Source: Candidatus Eiseniibacteriota bacterium
Lineage (GTDB): Bacteria > Eisenbacteria > RBG-16-71-46
Length of the DNA: 64,000 nucleotides
Assembly: GCA_016710095.1 (NCBI GenBank)
Contig: JADJLL010000049.1
Location: 1 to 64,000, forward strand
Reading direction: 5' to 3'
The notes below the pieces were generated by a model that was given only the letters and a program-made list of their open reading frames with translations, was not told the DNA's origin and made no database searches. Of this stretch, positions 52,361 to 61,780 are shown piece after piece (the first letter of the stretch is position 1; each line of letters begins with the position of its first letter). A program made the position numbers and the translations under genes.

Positions 52361-53595
52361 ACGCCGCGCGTCGCGTGCTCGCGCCGTTCTCGCGCGTCGT
52401 GACGCCGATGCTCCTGCTCGTGGGTGCGCTGACGAGCGCTCCCGCGCGCGCCGAGTCCGCGGACGCGAGCGCCGATCCCGCGAGCAGCGCGATCGTGTTC
52501 TACCAGCGCCACCTCTCGGCCATGCGGCACATGCACTGCCGCTTCACGCCGAGCTGTTCGCAGTACGCGCTCGACGCGATCGCCGCGTACGGCGTGGTCG
52601 AGGGCAGCGCGCGCGCCGCCGACCGGCTCATGCGCTGCAGCGAGTCCGCGGAGACGCGCTACGCGCGCGGCACCGACGGGCTGCTGTCGGACCCCGCGAG
52701 CGGGCCGCGCGCGAGCGTGCAGGAGATCCGCGCGCCGAGGTGGCTGCTGCCGCCGCCTGCCGCGGACGCGCCGCCGATCGCCGCGTCGCTCGAGCGCCGG
52801 TCGCCGCGAACGCCTCGCCGAGACGATCGAGTTCGCGCTGCAGCTCGAGCAGCGCGGCGACCACGAGCGCGCCTCGGCCGAGTTCCAGCGCGCGGGCATG
52901 CTCGCCGACACGCTTCCCGCGCAGGCGTGGGCGTTCACGCGCGTCGGCGACGGCTGGTTCCGTGGCGAACAATGGTTCTTCGCCGACCGCGCCTACCTGA
53001 CCGCCGCCATGCTGGCGGGCGATCCGTCGGAGCGCGCGGCCATCGGCTACACGGCGGCGCTCAGCCGGTTCGACGCGGGCGCGTACGTCGCGTGCGCGAG
53101 CCTGCTCGCGGACTCCGCGCTCGCGCCCACGACGATGGCGCCCGGCGAGCGTGCGGCCGCACGCGCCAACGTCGCGACGCTCGAAGGGCTGTGCGCGTTC
53201 GCGGTAGGCAGCTGGGACGTCGCGCAGCGCGACTTCGCGCTCGCGGCACAGGTGGCGCCGGCGGCCGATCGGCGCATGCGCGCGGAGCGGTTGTCGCCGT
53301 TCGTCGCGCAGGGCCGCGCGCTGCCGCACCGCTCGCCGGTCTTCGCGGGCGCGCTGTCGACGTTCGTGCCCGGCGCGGGACAGGCGTACGCGGGGCACGT
53401 GCGTGACGGGCTGCGCCATCTGCTCTTCAACGCCGCGCTCGGCTACACGGTGTATGCGCTCGCGAGCAACGAGCAGGTGCCCGCCGCCGTCATCGTGGGC
53501 AGCGTGGCGTTGCCGTTCTACATCGGCAACGTGCTCGGCGCGCGCGAATCCGCGCGGCGCTTCGACCGCGAGCAGCGATCGCGATTGCTCGTCCG
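52357..53595 (+). CDS. YidD-domain/TPR membrane protein (frameshifted; 3' end uncertain)
   Basis: A signal peptide (about 1-32) is followed by the YidD (DUF37) block MHCRFTPSCSQYALDAIAAYGVVEG. The frame then breaks near 52801. One base fewer joins it to ERLAETIEFALQLEQRGDHERASAEF and a TPR-like region, ending with two membrane helices (GALSTFVPGAGQAYAG, VIVGSVALPFYIGNVLG). YidD alone is ~70-100 residues and helps membrane-protein insertion; a YidD-TPR fusion of ~410 residues is unusual. No stop follows in the second frame before 54478, where it would run antisense over the next gene. The end at 53595 is my estimate from where protein-like sequence stops. Confidence 0.6.
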
Positions 53596-54292
53596 CGCTC
53601 ACGCAGATCAGGACGCCGAGTCCGAGCCCGAGCAGGATTCCGAAGCCGCCGTCGTCGAGGCCCGAGGACGTGCCCGGCACCGCGGCCACCTCGAGGATGC
53701 GCGACCGGCTCACGAGCACGGAGCCCGAAACGCCGCGCAGCAGTCCGACCGCCACGAGCTTCGGCGCGCCCGCGAGACGTTCCCGCAACTCGGGCCAGGG
53801 ACCGAACACGTCACCCTCGACGGTCCGCACGTGCCGGATCTCGTCCATCCGCACGGGTGTCGCGATGAACGTCGCGGTCGTGCGCAGCGCGATCATGTCG
53901 CCGGTGACGCCTTCGAACGTGCCGCGCAACGTGTCGCCCGCGACGGGCACGATCACGAGCGCCTCGTCGAGCCGCGGCGCCCGCGCGGTCTGTGCCGCGC
54001 GCCAGGCCTCGTAGCGCACGTCCGACTGGACCGTGTCCTGCCAGTCCCCGAAGAAGCCCGCGAGGCGCCCGGACAGCGTCGGTCCCTCGTACATCACGAG
54101 CGTCATCGGGCCACCGCGCGCGGCGATCGAGATCAGCCGCTCGCGCGTCGGCGCGTTCGGCACATGACCGGGATTCGGCGCGGCGTGTGCGGGCGCGGGG
54201 GCGACGCTCAGCAGGACGGAGAGGAGTGCGGCGGGCAGGCACACCGCCGCGCCGATGCGGTCGCGCAGGTGTCGCTTGGGGAAGCTCGTCAC
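53582..54292 (-). CDS. uncharacterised secreted protein, paralogue 1 (3' end uncertain)
   Basis: About 237 residues. The signal peptide has helix CLPAALLSVLLSVAPAPAHA. The middle holds beta-rich segments (VMYEGPTLSGRLAGFFGDW, GDTLRGTFEGVTGDMIALRTT) of an Sm- or SH3-like style, and a C-terminal helix GILLGLGLGVLICV follows. It is clearly related to the next gene, sharing RYEAWRAAQ, GDTLRG(T/A)FEGVTG and FGPW(P/A)ELR. The GTG at 54292 has GGGAGGTG upstream, matching the leader of paralogue 2. No stop codon occurs where the protein should end; the frame runs on antisense to the YidD gene until 52628. The stated end is approximate. Function unknown. Confidence 0.6.
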
Positions 54293-54341
54293 GAGAGCAC
54301 CTCCCATGTCTCGACGGCCGCCGCGCGGCCGCGAGCGAGTA

Positions 54342-55184
54342 CTACGGCCGCCGCGTGTCCCCGCGCGGCCACGCGGGCGGGCCCGAGTTCAACGTCGCGG
54401 CGCCGAACTGCCGGTCGCGCGAGTTCGCGCTGCTCGCGGGGACGTTGCAGGTCGTCGCATCCTCGATCGCGTTGTTGACCGCGAATGCGCAGATCGCGAG
54501 CGCGGCGATCACGCCGATCACGAGCCCGAGCGCGAGGTCGCCACTCGCCGTGCTGCTCGACGCCGGGCCCACGCCCTCCACATCCACGATGCGCGCGCGG
54601 CTCACGACCACCGAACCCGCGACGCCGCGCGTCAAGCTCACCACCGCGAGATCCGGCGCTTCGGCGAGCCGAACGCGCAACTCGGCCCACGGCCCGAAGA
54701 CTTCTCCCTCGGCGGCGAGCACCTGCCGGACGCGCGCGAAGTACGCCGGGGTCGCGGCGAACGACGTCGTCGTGCGCAGCGCGATCGCATTGCCGGTCAC
54801 GCCCTCGAACGCGCCCCGCAGCGTGTCGCCGTCGTTCATGACGACCGCGATGCGCTCGTCCGCGCGCGGCGCGCGTTCGGCTTGCGCGGCGCGCCAGGCT
54901 TCGTAGCGGTCCTCGGCCAGGGTGCTGTCGCTCCAGTCACCGGCGATCGCGGAGAGGCGCCCGGAGATCGGCAGGCCTTCGACGAGGAGCAGCGTCACCG
55001 GGCCCTGACGGGCCGCAAGCTGGATCTGTCGCGACATCGACGCGGGCTGTGCGTCCGCGCTGATGCTCGGCTTGGCTGCCGCCGGAGGCGGCACGATGCC
55101 GAGCAACACGGAGCAGAGGGCGGCCGGCAGGCAGATCGCCGCGCCGAGTCGTTCGCGCAACGCACGCTTCGAAGAGTTCGCCAC
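54342..55184 (-). CDS. uncharacterised secreted protein, paralogue 2
   Basis: The product is 280 residues. The signal peptide has LGAAICLPAALCSVLLGIV. The central region shares the same conserved stretches as paralogue 1, including LLVEGLPISGRLSAIAGDW and GDTLRGAFEGVTGNAIALRTTTSF. A C-terminal hydrophobic helix, LALGLVIGVIAALAICAF, is followed by a ~45-residue tail with one cysteine. GTG start at 55184 with AGGTG upstream. The pair is tandem, 49 bp apart, probably from a duplication. No known family; an extracytoplasmic beta-barrel domain tethered by the C-terminal helix is an inference. Confidence 0.72.
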   Translation of the reverse strand: MANSSKRALRERLGAAICLPAALCSVLLGIVPPPAAAKPSISADAQPASMSRQIQLAARQGPVTLLLVEGLPISGRLSAIAGDWSDSTLAEDRYEAWRAAQAERAPRADERIAVVMNDGDTLRGAFEGVTGNAIALRTTTSFAATPAYFARVRQVLAAEGEVFGPWAELRVRLAEAPDLAVVSLTRGVAGSVVVSRARIVDVEGVGPASSSTASGDLALGLVIGVIAALAICAFAVNNAIEDATTCNVPASSANSRDRQFGAATLNSGPPAWPRGDTRRP

Positions 55185-55323
55185 GAGGGCACCTCGCGTG
55201 TCGTGACGGGAACGCCGGGGGCGCGAACTATTCCCATCGAATGTCGGCGATTGCTCCGATCGCCAGTAACGCGGCGAACCCTACAACTTTCGTATGGGCC
55301 GCGAAACAGAACGGTCCCCATGG

Positions 55324-56280
55324 CTACCGTGCGGTGAACGCCGCCTTCGCCCACTCGACGGTCGCGCGCGCGCCTTCGGCCACCGGCGTCGGCGCGACGC
55401 CGAACTTCGCGCGGAACGCCGAGTCGTCCGCGACGAACGGCTGCTCCCACTGGTAGCCCATCTCCTTCAGCTCCTTGAGCAGGGGCACGAACATCGCCGC
55501 CACGCCGAGCAGCCAGCCCGGCATCTGCTCGGTCGGCACGTCGCGCCCGAGCGCGCGGCCGAACTCGCCGATCATCTGCCGCGGCGTGAGCGCCGGGCCG
55601 ACGGGCAGCATCCACCAGCGACCGGTCGCGTCGTCCGGGCCGGTGCCGAGCGCCGCGAGCCCCGCGGCGACGTCTTCCGTGTAGTGGAAGCTGTGCACGA
55701 TGTCCGGGTTCACGAGCACCTGCGCGCTCTGTCCCGCGAGCACGCGCTTCCAGAGCATCTCGCCGAAGTGCGTGCCCACGCCGCCGGGACCGTAGAAGTC
55801 GGACGCGCGGCCGCTGATCGCGCGCACGTCGCCACGCTCGTGCGCGGCGAACAGCTTGGCCGCCTCGCGCGCGCGGATCTCGCCCTTGGGGCTGATCGGC
55901 GCGACGGGCGTGGACTCGTTCATCGGCATCGTGCCGCCGCGTCCGTGCATGTAGAGGTTGTCGAGCGTCACGAGGCGCGCGCCGCTGCGCGAGGCGGCCG
56001 CGAGCATCGCGTCCATGTACTTCGGGCACAGCTCGCCCCAGACCTTCGCGCTGTACTCGGACGGATTCATCACGTGGTAGATCGCGGCGGCGCCCTTCGC
56101 GGCCTCGGCCGCGAACGCGGGATCGGTCGCGTCGCCGCTGCGCAGTTCGGCGCCTTCGGGCGGCGCGGCGCTGCCGCGGCGTACGACGCGCACGGCGCAG
56201 CCCTTGGCGAGCAGTTGGCGCGCGAGGCGCGGTCCGATCTGTCCGGCTCCGAAGACGACGTGCAGCGGCTTCGCGTTCAT
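55324..56280 (-). CDS. NAD(P)-binding epimerase/reductase-like (atypical SDR)
   Basis: This 318-residue protein begins HVVFGAGQIGPRLARQLL, the dinucleotide-binding GxGxxG of extended short-chain dehydrogenases. ELRSGDATDP and AIYHVMNPSEYS follow. The catalytic Tyr-x3-Lys is not seen in the usual place (LYMHGRGGTMPMNES instead), so it is probably an atypical SDR of the NmrA/epimerase-like type. The C-terminal half resembles epimerase substrate domains. GGGAG lies about 9 nt before ATG 56280. It is divergent from selB, and a TATCCTGCGG box (56319-56324) probably serves it. Confidence 0.75.
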   Translation of the reverse strand: MNAKPLHVVFGAGQIGPRLARQLLAKGCAVRVVRRGSAAPPEGAELRSGDATDPAFAAEAAKGAAAIYHVMNPSEYSAKVWGELCPKYMDAMLAAASRSGARLVTLDNLYMHGRGGTMPMNESTPVAPISPKGEIRAREAAKLFAAHERGDVRAISGRASDFYGPGGVGTHFGEMLWKRVLAGQSAQVLVNPDIVHSFHYTEDVAAGLAALGTGPDDATGRWWMLPVGPALTPRQMIGEFGRALGRDVPTEQMPGWLLGVAAMFVPLLKELKEMGYQWEQPFVADDSAFRAKFGVAPTPVAEGARATVEWAKAAFTAR

Positions 56281-56318
56281 GGGTCGGGTCTCCCTGTGTC
56301 GTGGGGGGATGGGCCCGC

Positions 56319-56324
56319 AGGATA
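56319..56324 (-). promoter_or_regulatory. -10-like element (TATCCT) for the SDR gene
   Basis: TATCCTGCGGGCCC on the minus strand lies 38 bp before the ATG, another copy of the recurring motif. Confidence 0.4.
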
Positions 56325-56346
56325 GCGCAACGCCGGGGCGCTCCTA

Positions 56347-56352
56347 TAGATT
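56347..56352 (+). promoter_or_regulatory. -10-like element of a probably leaderless selB promoter
   Basis: TAGATT (within TATAGATT) is followed by GCGCGCC and the GTG at 56360, the same 7-nt spacing as for prmC. Confidence 0.5.
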
Positions 56353-56359
56353 GCGCGCC

Positions 56360-58291
56360 GTGAACGCCACCCCTCGCTCCGCCGTCGTCGGCACCGCCGG
56401 CCACATCGATCACGGCAAGACCGCGCTCGTGCGCCGGCTCACCGGCGTGAACACCGACCGGCTGCCGGAAGAGAAGAAGCGCGGCATCTCCATCGATCTC
56501 GGCTTCGCCCCGCTCGTGACGCCCGCGGGCGTGCGCGTCGGGCTCGTGGACGTGCCCGGGCACGAGCGGTTCGTGAAGAACATGCTCGCGGGCGTGGGCG
56601 GCATGGATCTCGTGATGCTCGTGATCGCCGCCGACGAAGGCGTGATGCCGCAGACGCGCGAGCACCTGGCCATCGTGCAGCTGCTGCACGTGAGCCGCGG
56701 CATCGTGGTGCTCACCAAGCGCGACCTCGTGGACGCCGACTGGGCGGCCATGGTGGCGCGCGACGCGCGCGAGCTGGTGAAGGGCACGGCGCTCGAGCAC
56801 GCGCCGATCGTCGAGTGCAGCGCCACGACCGGCGAAGGCGTGGACGCGCTGCTCGCGACGCTCGACCGCGAGCTCGCGCAGGTGGACGCGCGCGCGGCAC
56901 ACGATTCGGCGCGGATGCCCGTCGACCGCGTGTTCACCATGGAAGGCTTCGGCACCGTGGTCACCGGCACGCTGTGGCGCGGGAGCATCCGCACCGGCGA
57001 CGCGCTGCAGCTGCTGCCCGACGCGCGCGACGTGCGCGTGCGGCGCGTGCAGGTGCACGGCGACACGGTGGACGCCGCGGTCGCGGGCCAGCGCACGGCG
57101 CTCGCGCTGCACGGCGTGGAGCGCTCGCAGGTCGAGCGCGGCGACTGGTTGGTGGCGGGCGACATGCTCAAGCCTTCGCGGCTGCTCGACGTGCGCTTCG
57201 AGCTGCTCGCCGACGCGGCGCGCGAGTTCAAGAGCGAGACGCGCGTGCGGTTCCATCTGGGCGCGAGCGAGCTGATCGGGCGGCTCGTGCTGCTCGAGGG
57301 CAAGACGCTCGCGCCGGGCGAGTCGGCGCTCGCGCAGCTGCGGCTCGAAACGCCCGCCGTCGCGGCGCGCGGCGATCGGTTCGTGATCCGCAGCTGGTCG
57401 CCCTCGCGCACGATCGGCGGCGGCGTGGTGATCGAGCCCGTGGGGCAGAAGCGCCGCCGCGCGGGCGCGGCGCTCGCGCAGCTCGCGCTGCACGAGAGCG
57501 GCTCGGTGGCCGCGCGGCTGCTGGAAAAGCTCGAGGCGGCCGCGAAGCTGCAGTCCACCGCGCAGCTCGCGACCGCGGTGGGCGAGAGCGAGGCGGCCGC
57601 GGCGGCGACGCTCGCCGCGCTCGCGGAAGCGGGCGAGCTCGCGGCGCCGGCCGCCGGCCGCTGGGTGGCGCGCGAGCGCTGGAACGGCGCGCGCGACACC
57701 ATTGCCGACGCGGTGCGCGCATACGCCGAGAAGCACCCGGCGCGCTACGGCGTCATGAAGGGCGAACTCAAGAGCGCGCTCAAGGCCGCCGTGGACGCGC
57801 AGCTGTTCGACGCGGCGTTCGCGTCGCTCGTGGCGGACGAGGAGATCGAGCAGCAGGGTGAACGCGTGCGGACCGCGGGGCTGCCGTGGGAGCCGCCCGC
57901 CGCGACGCTGGCGCAGCTCGAGCAACTCGAACGCCTGCTCGAAGCCGACGGCTACCTGGTGCCCGACAACGCGCAGTGGGGCGCGAAGCTCGGCGCGGCC
58001 GCGGCGGAAGTCGCGAGCCTCGGGCACTTCATGGGACGGCTCGTGCGCGTGACGACCGAGTTCACGTACACCGCCGCGCAGATGGCGCGGCTGCGCGCGT
58101 CGCTCGACGAGTGGTTCGCGGCGCACGAAGCGCTCACGGTGGCCGACCTGCGCAGCTTCACCGGTGCGTCGCGCAAGTACGCGGTGCCGCTGCTCGAGCA
58201 CGCCGACCGCCTGGGCTGGACCGTGCGCGTGGGCGACGAGCGTCGGCACGGCGAGCGCGGGGAGCGCGGCGAGCGCGGCGAGCGCTCCTGA
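56360..58291 (+). CDS. selB: selenocysteine-specific translation elongation factor
   Basis: This 643-residue GTPase delivers Sec-tRNA to UGA codons with a SECIS. The GTPase domain has GHIDHGKTALVRRLTG, the effector block DRLPEEKKRGISIDLGFA, DVPGHERFVKNML and TKRDLVD. Two beta-barrel domains follow, then a C-terminal chain of winged helices ending TGASRKYAVPLLEHADRLG, typical of SelB WH4. The tail is a (GER)n repeat. Presence implies selenoprotein synthesis. selA, selD and tRNA-Sec are not in the window. GTG 56360 is supported by the family start. Confidence 0.93.
   Translation: MNATPRSAVVGTAGHIDHGKTALVRRLTGVNTDRLPEEKKRGISIDLGFAPLVTPAGVRVGLVDVPGHERFVKNMLAGVGGMDLVMLVIAADEGVMPQTREHLAIVQLLHVSRGIVVLTKRDLVDADWAAMVARDARELVKGTALEHAPIVECSATTGEGVDALLATLDRELAQVDARAAHDSARMPVDRVFTMEGFGTVVTGTLWRGSIRTGDALQLLPDARDVRVRRVQVHGDTVDAAVAGQRTALALHGVERSQVERGDWLVAGDMLKPSRLLDVRFELLADAAREFKSETRVRFHLGASELIGRLVLLEGKTLAPGESALAQLRLETPAVAARGDRFVIRSWSPSRTIGGGVVIEPVGQKRRRAGAALAQLALHESGSVAARLLEKLEAAAKLQSTAQLATAVGESEAAAAATLAALAEAGELAAPAAGRWVARERWNGARDTIADAVRAYAEKHPARYGVMKGELKSALKAAVDAQLFDAAFASLVADEEIEQQGERVRTAGLPWEPPAATLAQLEQLERLLEADGYLVPDNAQWGAKLGAAAAEVASLGHFMGRLVRVTTEFTYTAAQMARLRASLDEWFAAHEALTVADLRSFTGASRKYAVPLLEHADRLGWTVRVGDERRHGERGERGERGERS
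58250..58285 (+). repeat. four 9-bp repeats at the 3' end of selB
   Basis: Four near-identical 9-bp units (GGCGAGCGC, one GGGGAGCGC) encode GERGERGERGER just before the stop. Probably slipped-strand expansion in a disordered tail. Confidence 0.85.
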
Positions 58292-58314
58292 AGGCGCGTT
58301 CGTCGCCCCGAGTC

Positions 58315-58344
58315 TTGACCCCGCCGAAAGCCCCGGAGCACCCT
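58315..58344 (+). promoter_or_regulatory. possible promoter of the tricorn-like gene
   Basis: TTGACC (58315-58320) and CACCCT (58339-58344) are 18 bp apart. The -10 is weak, but CCTGCGC follows it as in the recurrent motif. Confidence 0.4.
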
Positions 58345-58401
58345 GCGCTCCGTTCTCCCCACTGGACGTCTCGATCCCGCCGTTCTCCCGGAGGTCCGCC
58401 C

Positions 58402-61400
58402 ATGTCGTTCGGTCGCTTCGCGCGCGCGCTCGTGGTGGCGCTGCTCGCGGCTCTGGTCACACACCGCTCCGCCGGCGCCGTCGCCGTGGGCTCGACGCCC
58501 GACTCGCTCGGCTACTACCGGTTCCCCGCGGTGCACGGCTCGTCCGTGGTGTTCACGGCGGAGGGCGATCTCTGGCGCGTCGGGCTGGACGGCGGCGTCG
58601 CGCGCCGGCTGACGAGCCATCAGGGGCAGGAGACCAACGCGGCGATCTCGCCCGACGGCAAGTGGGTCGCGTTCACCGCGACCTACGACGGCCCGACCGA
58701 GGCGTACGTGATGCCGCTCGACGGCGGACTGCCGGCGCGCCTCACGTACGACGGCGACCGCAGCGCGGTCGTCGGCTGGACGCCGCGCGGCGAAGTGATC
58801 GTGACCACGCGCAAGCACTCGACGCTGCCCAACCTGCAGCTCGTGACGATTCATCCGACGACGTTCGCGCGCACGCGCGTGCCGCTCGCGCAGGCGTGTG
58901 AAGGCGCGTACGACGGCGCGAAGCTCGTGTTCACGCGGTTCGAAGCGCAGCCGAGCCACACGAAGCGCTATCGCGGCGGCCGCGTGCAGCAGCTGTGGGC
59001 TTGGGCCGGCGGCGCGGCGGAAGCGCGCGCGCTGTTCCCCGGCGATTCCGCGACGAGCCGCAATCCCATGGTCTGGAACGGGCGCGTGTACTTCATCGGC
59101 GACCGCGACCTCACCATGAACCTGTGGACGTGCAAGAGCGACGGCAGCGACCTGAAGCAGCTGACCGCCCACAAGGGCTTCGACGTGCGCTACGCGTCGA
59201 TGAGCGACGGCAAGATCGTCTACCAGCTGGGCGCCGACCTGCGCGTGTACGACGTCGCCGCGGGCAAGGACGCGCCGCTCGCGATCCGGCTCGCGTCGGA
59301 CTTCGACCAGCTGCGCGAGCGCTGGGTGGGCAACCCCGTCGACTGGGTGACCGCCGCGCACCTGTCGCCGGACGGCGATCGCGTCGTGCTGACCGCGCGC
59401 GGCCAGGTGTTCGTCGCGCCGCTCAAGCCCGGGCGTTTCGTCGAGGTCACGCGCGACGCGAACACGCGCTGGCGCAACGCGCGCTTCCTGCCCGACGGCA
59501 AGAAGCTTTCGGCGCTCTGCGACGCGAGCGGCGAGATCGAGCTGTGGACGCTGCCCGCCAACGGCGTCGGCGCGCCCGCGCAGCAGAGCCGCGACGGCCG
59601 CGTGCTCCGCTGGGACGGCATTCCGTCGCCCGACGGCAAGTACATCGCGCACACGAACCGCGACCAGGAGCTGTGGATCCTCGAGCTGGCCACGGGCAAG
59701 CAGACGCGCATCGCGAAGTGCGACGACTGGAACGACATCCTCGACGTGACGTGGTCGCCCGACAGCCGCTGGATCGCGTACGCGCGGCCCGCGCGCAACC
59801 TGCTGCTGCAGGTGCTGCTCTACTCGCTCGACACGCAGAAGACGCTCGAGGCGACGACCGACCGCTGGGACAGCTACAGCCCCGCGTGGAGCCCGGACGG
59901 CAAGTGGCTCTACTTCCTGAGCGACCGCACGTACGAGTCGCTCGTCGGCAGCATCTGGGGCTCGCGCCAGCCCGAGCCGTTCTACGACGGCACGACGCGC
60001 ATCTACGCGCTGTCGCTGCGCGCGAAGTACCGCTCGCCGTTCGCGGCGCCGGACGAGTTGGAAGGCGGCGCGGACGAGAAGCCGGCCGCGAAGCCGGCGG
60101 CGGGCGGCGCGAAGAAGCCCGCGGCGGCGGCGTCCGACGACAAGCCGGCCGCGATCGCGACCGTGACGATCGACGAAGCCGGCCTGCAGTCGCGGCTGAT
60201 CGAAGTGCCCGCGGGCAACGGCAACTATTCGACGCTCACGACCGACGGCAAGCGGCTCTGGTACCTGAACGCCGAGCTGAGCGCCGACCGCAAGCAGACG
60301 CTGCACTCGTACGCGATCGGCAACGACGGCGACGAGCCGACGACCGTGCTCGCCGACGTGCGCACGTACGAGCTGTCGGCCGACCGCAAGAAGATCCTCG
60401 CGCGCAAGGGCGACGCGTTCTACGTGTTCGACGCGGGCGCGAAGGGGCCGAGTGATCTGGCCGAGGCCAAGCTGCCGCTCGACGGCTGGCAGCTGCCGGT
60501 GACGCCGCGGATCGAGTTCGGGCAGATGTTCGAGGAAAGCTGGCGGCTCGAGCGCGACTACTTCTACGACCCCGCCCTGCACGGCGTGGACTGGAACGCG
60601 ATGCGCGCGAAGTACCGTCCGCTCGCCGCGCGCGTGACCGAGCGCGCGGAGCTGGCCGACGTGTTCCAGCAGATGATCGGCGAGCTCGTCGCGCTGCACA
60701 TGTACGTGTACGGCGGCGATGCGCGCCGCGGCACGGACATGAGCGATCCCGCGACGCTCGGCGCGGAGTGGGAGCGTGACGACGCGGCAGGCGGCTGGCG
60801 CGTGACGCACGTGCACCACGCGGATCCCGACCAGCCCGAGTCGCTCTCGCCGCTCGAGCAGCCCGGCGTGGACGTGCGCGAGGGCGACGTCGTGACCGCG
60901 ATCAACGGCGTGTCCACGCTGAGCGTGGCGCATCCGTCGGCTCTGCTGCGTCGCAAGTCCGGCAAGGAAGTGCTGCTGAGCGTGAAGCGTGGCGGCGGCG
61001 CGGCGCGCGACGTGATCGTGCGCCCGATCAACGCGGGCAAGGACACCGAGCTGCGCTACGACGCGTGGGAGTACGAGCGCCGCACGCGCGTGGACTCGCT
61101 GAGCCACGGGCGCATCGGCTACGTGCACCTGCGCTCGATGGGCTCGGAGGACATGTCGCAGTTCACGCGCGACTACTACCCGGTCTACCGCCGCGACGGC
61201 CTGATCCTGGACGCGCGCAACAACACCGGCGGCAACATCGACGCGTGGGTGCTGAGCCGGCTCATTCGCCGCTCGTGGATGTGGTGGCAGCCGCGCAACG
61301 GCCGCCCGTTCGGCAACATGCCGTTCGCGTTCGACGGCAAGATGACCGTGCTCGTGAACGAGCGCACGGCGTCCGACGGCGAGGCGCTCGCCGAGGGCTT

Positions 61401-61716
61401 CCGCCGGCTCGGTCTGGGCAAGGTGATCGGCACGCGCACGTGGGGCGGGGAAATCTGGTTGAGCCAGGACAACTTCCTCGTGGACCGCGGCATCGCGACC
61501 GCGGCGGAGACCGGCGTGTACGGCGCCGAGGGCCGCTGGCTGATCGAGAACCACGGCGTGGACCCGGACTTCACCGTGGACAACGCGCCGCGCGAGACGT
61601 TCGACGGCCGCGACGCGCAGCTCGAGGCCGCGGTGAAGCACCTGATGGGCGAACTCGCGCGCGACCCGGTCAAGCGCCCGGCCGCGCCGCCGTACCCGAA
61701 CAAGAGCGTGAAGTAA
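58402..61716 (+). CDS. tricorn-type S41 protease with beta-propeller and PDZ domains
   Basis: This is a 1104-residue secreted protein. A signal peptide (1-26) precedes WD40/TolB-like beta-propeller repeats (about 35-540) with many SPDG(K/D) turns. A Lys/Ala/Pro-rich linker is near 555-585, then more propeller, a tricorn C1 domain, PDZ (VREGDVVTAINGVS) and the S41 core. H766 (GELVALHMYVYGG) and S991 (NERTASDGE) occupy the catalytic positions, and LILDARNNTGGN is the oxyanion region. ATG 58402 has GGAGG nine nt upstream. It probably degrades peptides in the periplasm or outside. Confidence 0.92.
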   Translation: MSFGRFARALVVALLAALVTHRSAGAVAVGSTPDSLGYYRFPAVHGSSVVFTAEGDLWRVGLDGGVARRLTSHQGQETNAAISPDGKWVAFTATYDGPTEAYVMPLDGGLPARLTYDGDRSAVVGWTPRGEVIVTTRKHSTLPNLQLVTIHPTTFARTRVPLAQACEGAYDGAKLVFTRFEAQPSHTKRYRGGRVQQLWAWAGGAAEARALFPGDSATSRNPMVWNGRVYFIGDRDLTMNLWTCKSDGSDLKQLTAHKGFDVRYASMSDGKIVYQLGADLRVYDVAAGKDAPLAIRLASDFDQLRERWVGNPVDWVTAAHLSPDGDRVVLTARGQVFVAPLKPGRFVEVTRDANTRWRNARFLPDGKKLSALCDASGEIELWTLPANGVGAPAQQSRDGRVLRWDGIPSPDGKYIAHTNRDQELWILELATGKQTRIAKCDDWNDILDVTWSPDSRWIAYARPARNLLLQVLLYSLDTQKTLEATTDRWDSYSPAWSPDGKWLYFLSDRTYESLVGSIWGSRQPEPFYDGTTRIYALSLRAKYRSPFAAPDELEGGADEKPAAKPAAGGAKKPAAAASDDKPAAIATVTIDEAGLQSRLIEVPAGNGNYSTLTTDGKRLWYLNAELSADRKQTLHSYAIGNDGDEPTTVLADVRTYELSADRKKILARKGDAFYVFDAGAKGPSDLAEAKLPLDGWQLPVTPRIEFGQMFEESWRLERDYFYDPALHGVDWNAMRAKYRPLAARVTERAELADVFQQMIGELVALHMYVYGGDARRGTDMSDPATLGAEWERDDAAGGWRVTHVHHADPDQPESLSPLEQPGVDVREGDVVTAINGVSTLSVAHPSALLRRKSGKEVLLSVKRGGGAARDVIVRPINAGKDTELRYDAWEYERRTRVDSLSHGRIGYVHLRSMGSEDMSQFTRDYYPVYRRDGLILDARNNTGGNIDAWVLSRLIRRSWMWWQPRNGRPFGNMPFAFDGKMTVLVNERTASDGEALAEGFRRLGLGKVIGTRTWGGEIWLSQDNFLVDRGIATAAETGVYGAEGRWLIENHGVDPDFTVDNAPRETFDGRDAQLEAAVKHLMGELARDPVKRPAAPPYPNKSVK

Positions 61717-61736
61717 GTCGCCATTCGAGAAGCACT

Positions 61737-61780
61737 CACGGGGCGGAGGCCGCGACACGGCTTCCGCCCCGTGGCGTTTT
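61737..61780 (+). terminator. intrinsic terminator after the tricorn-like gene
   Basis: CACGGGGCGGAGGCC (61737-61751) pairs with GGCTTCCGCCCCGTG (61759-61773) with one G-U pair, 7-nt loop, followed by GCG and TTTT (61777-61780). Confidence 0.9.

Noticed and set aside
57952..61758. 1268-codon minus-strand frame opposite selB and the tricorn gene
   Set aside because: Arg/Ala/Val-rich shadow with no homology; the + strand genes have clear families.
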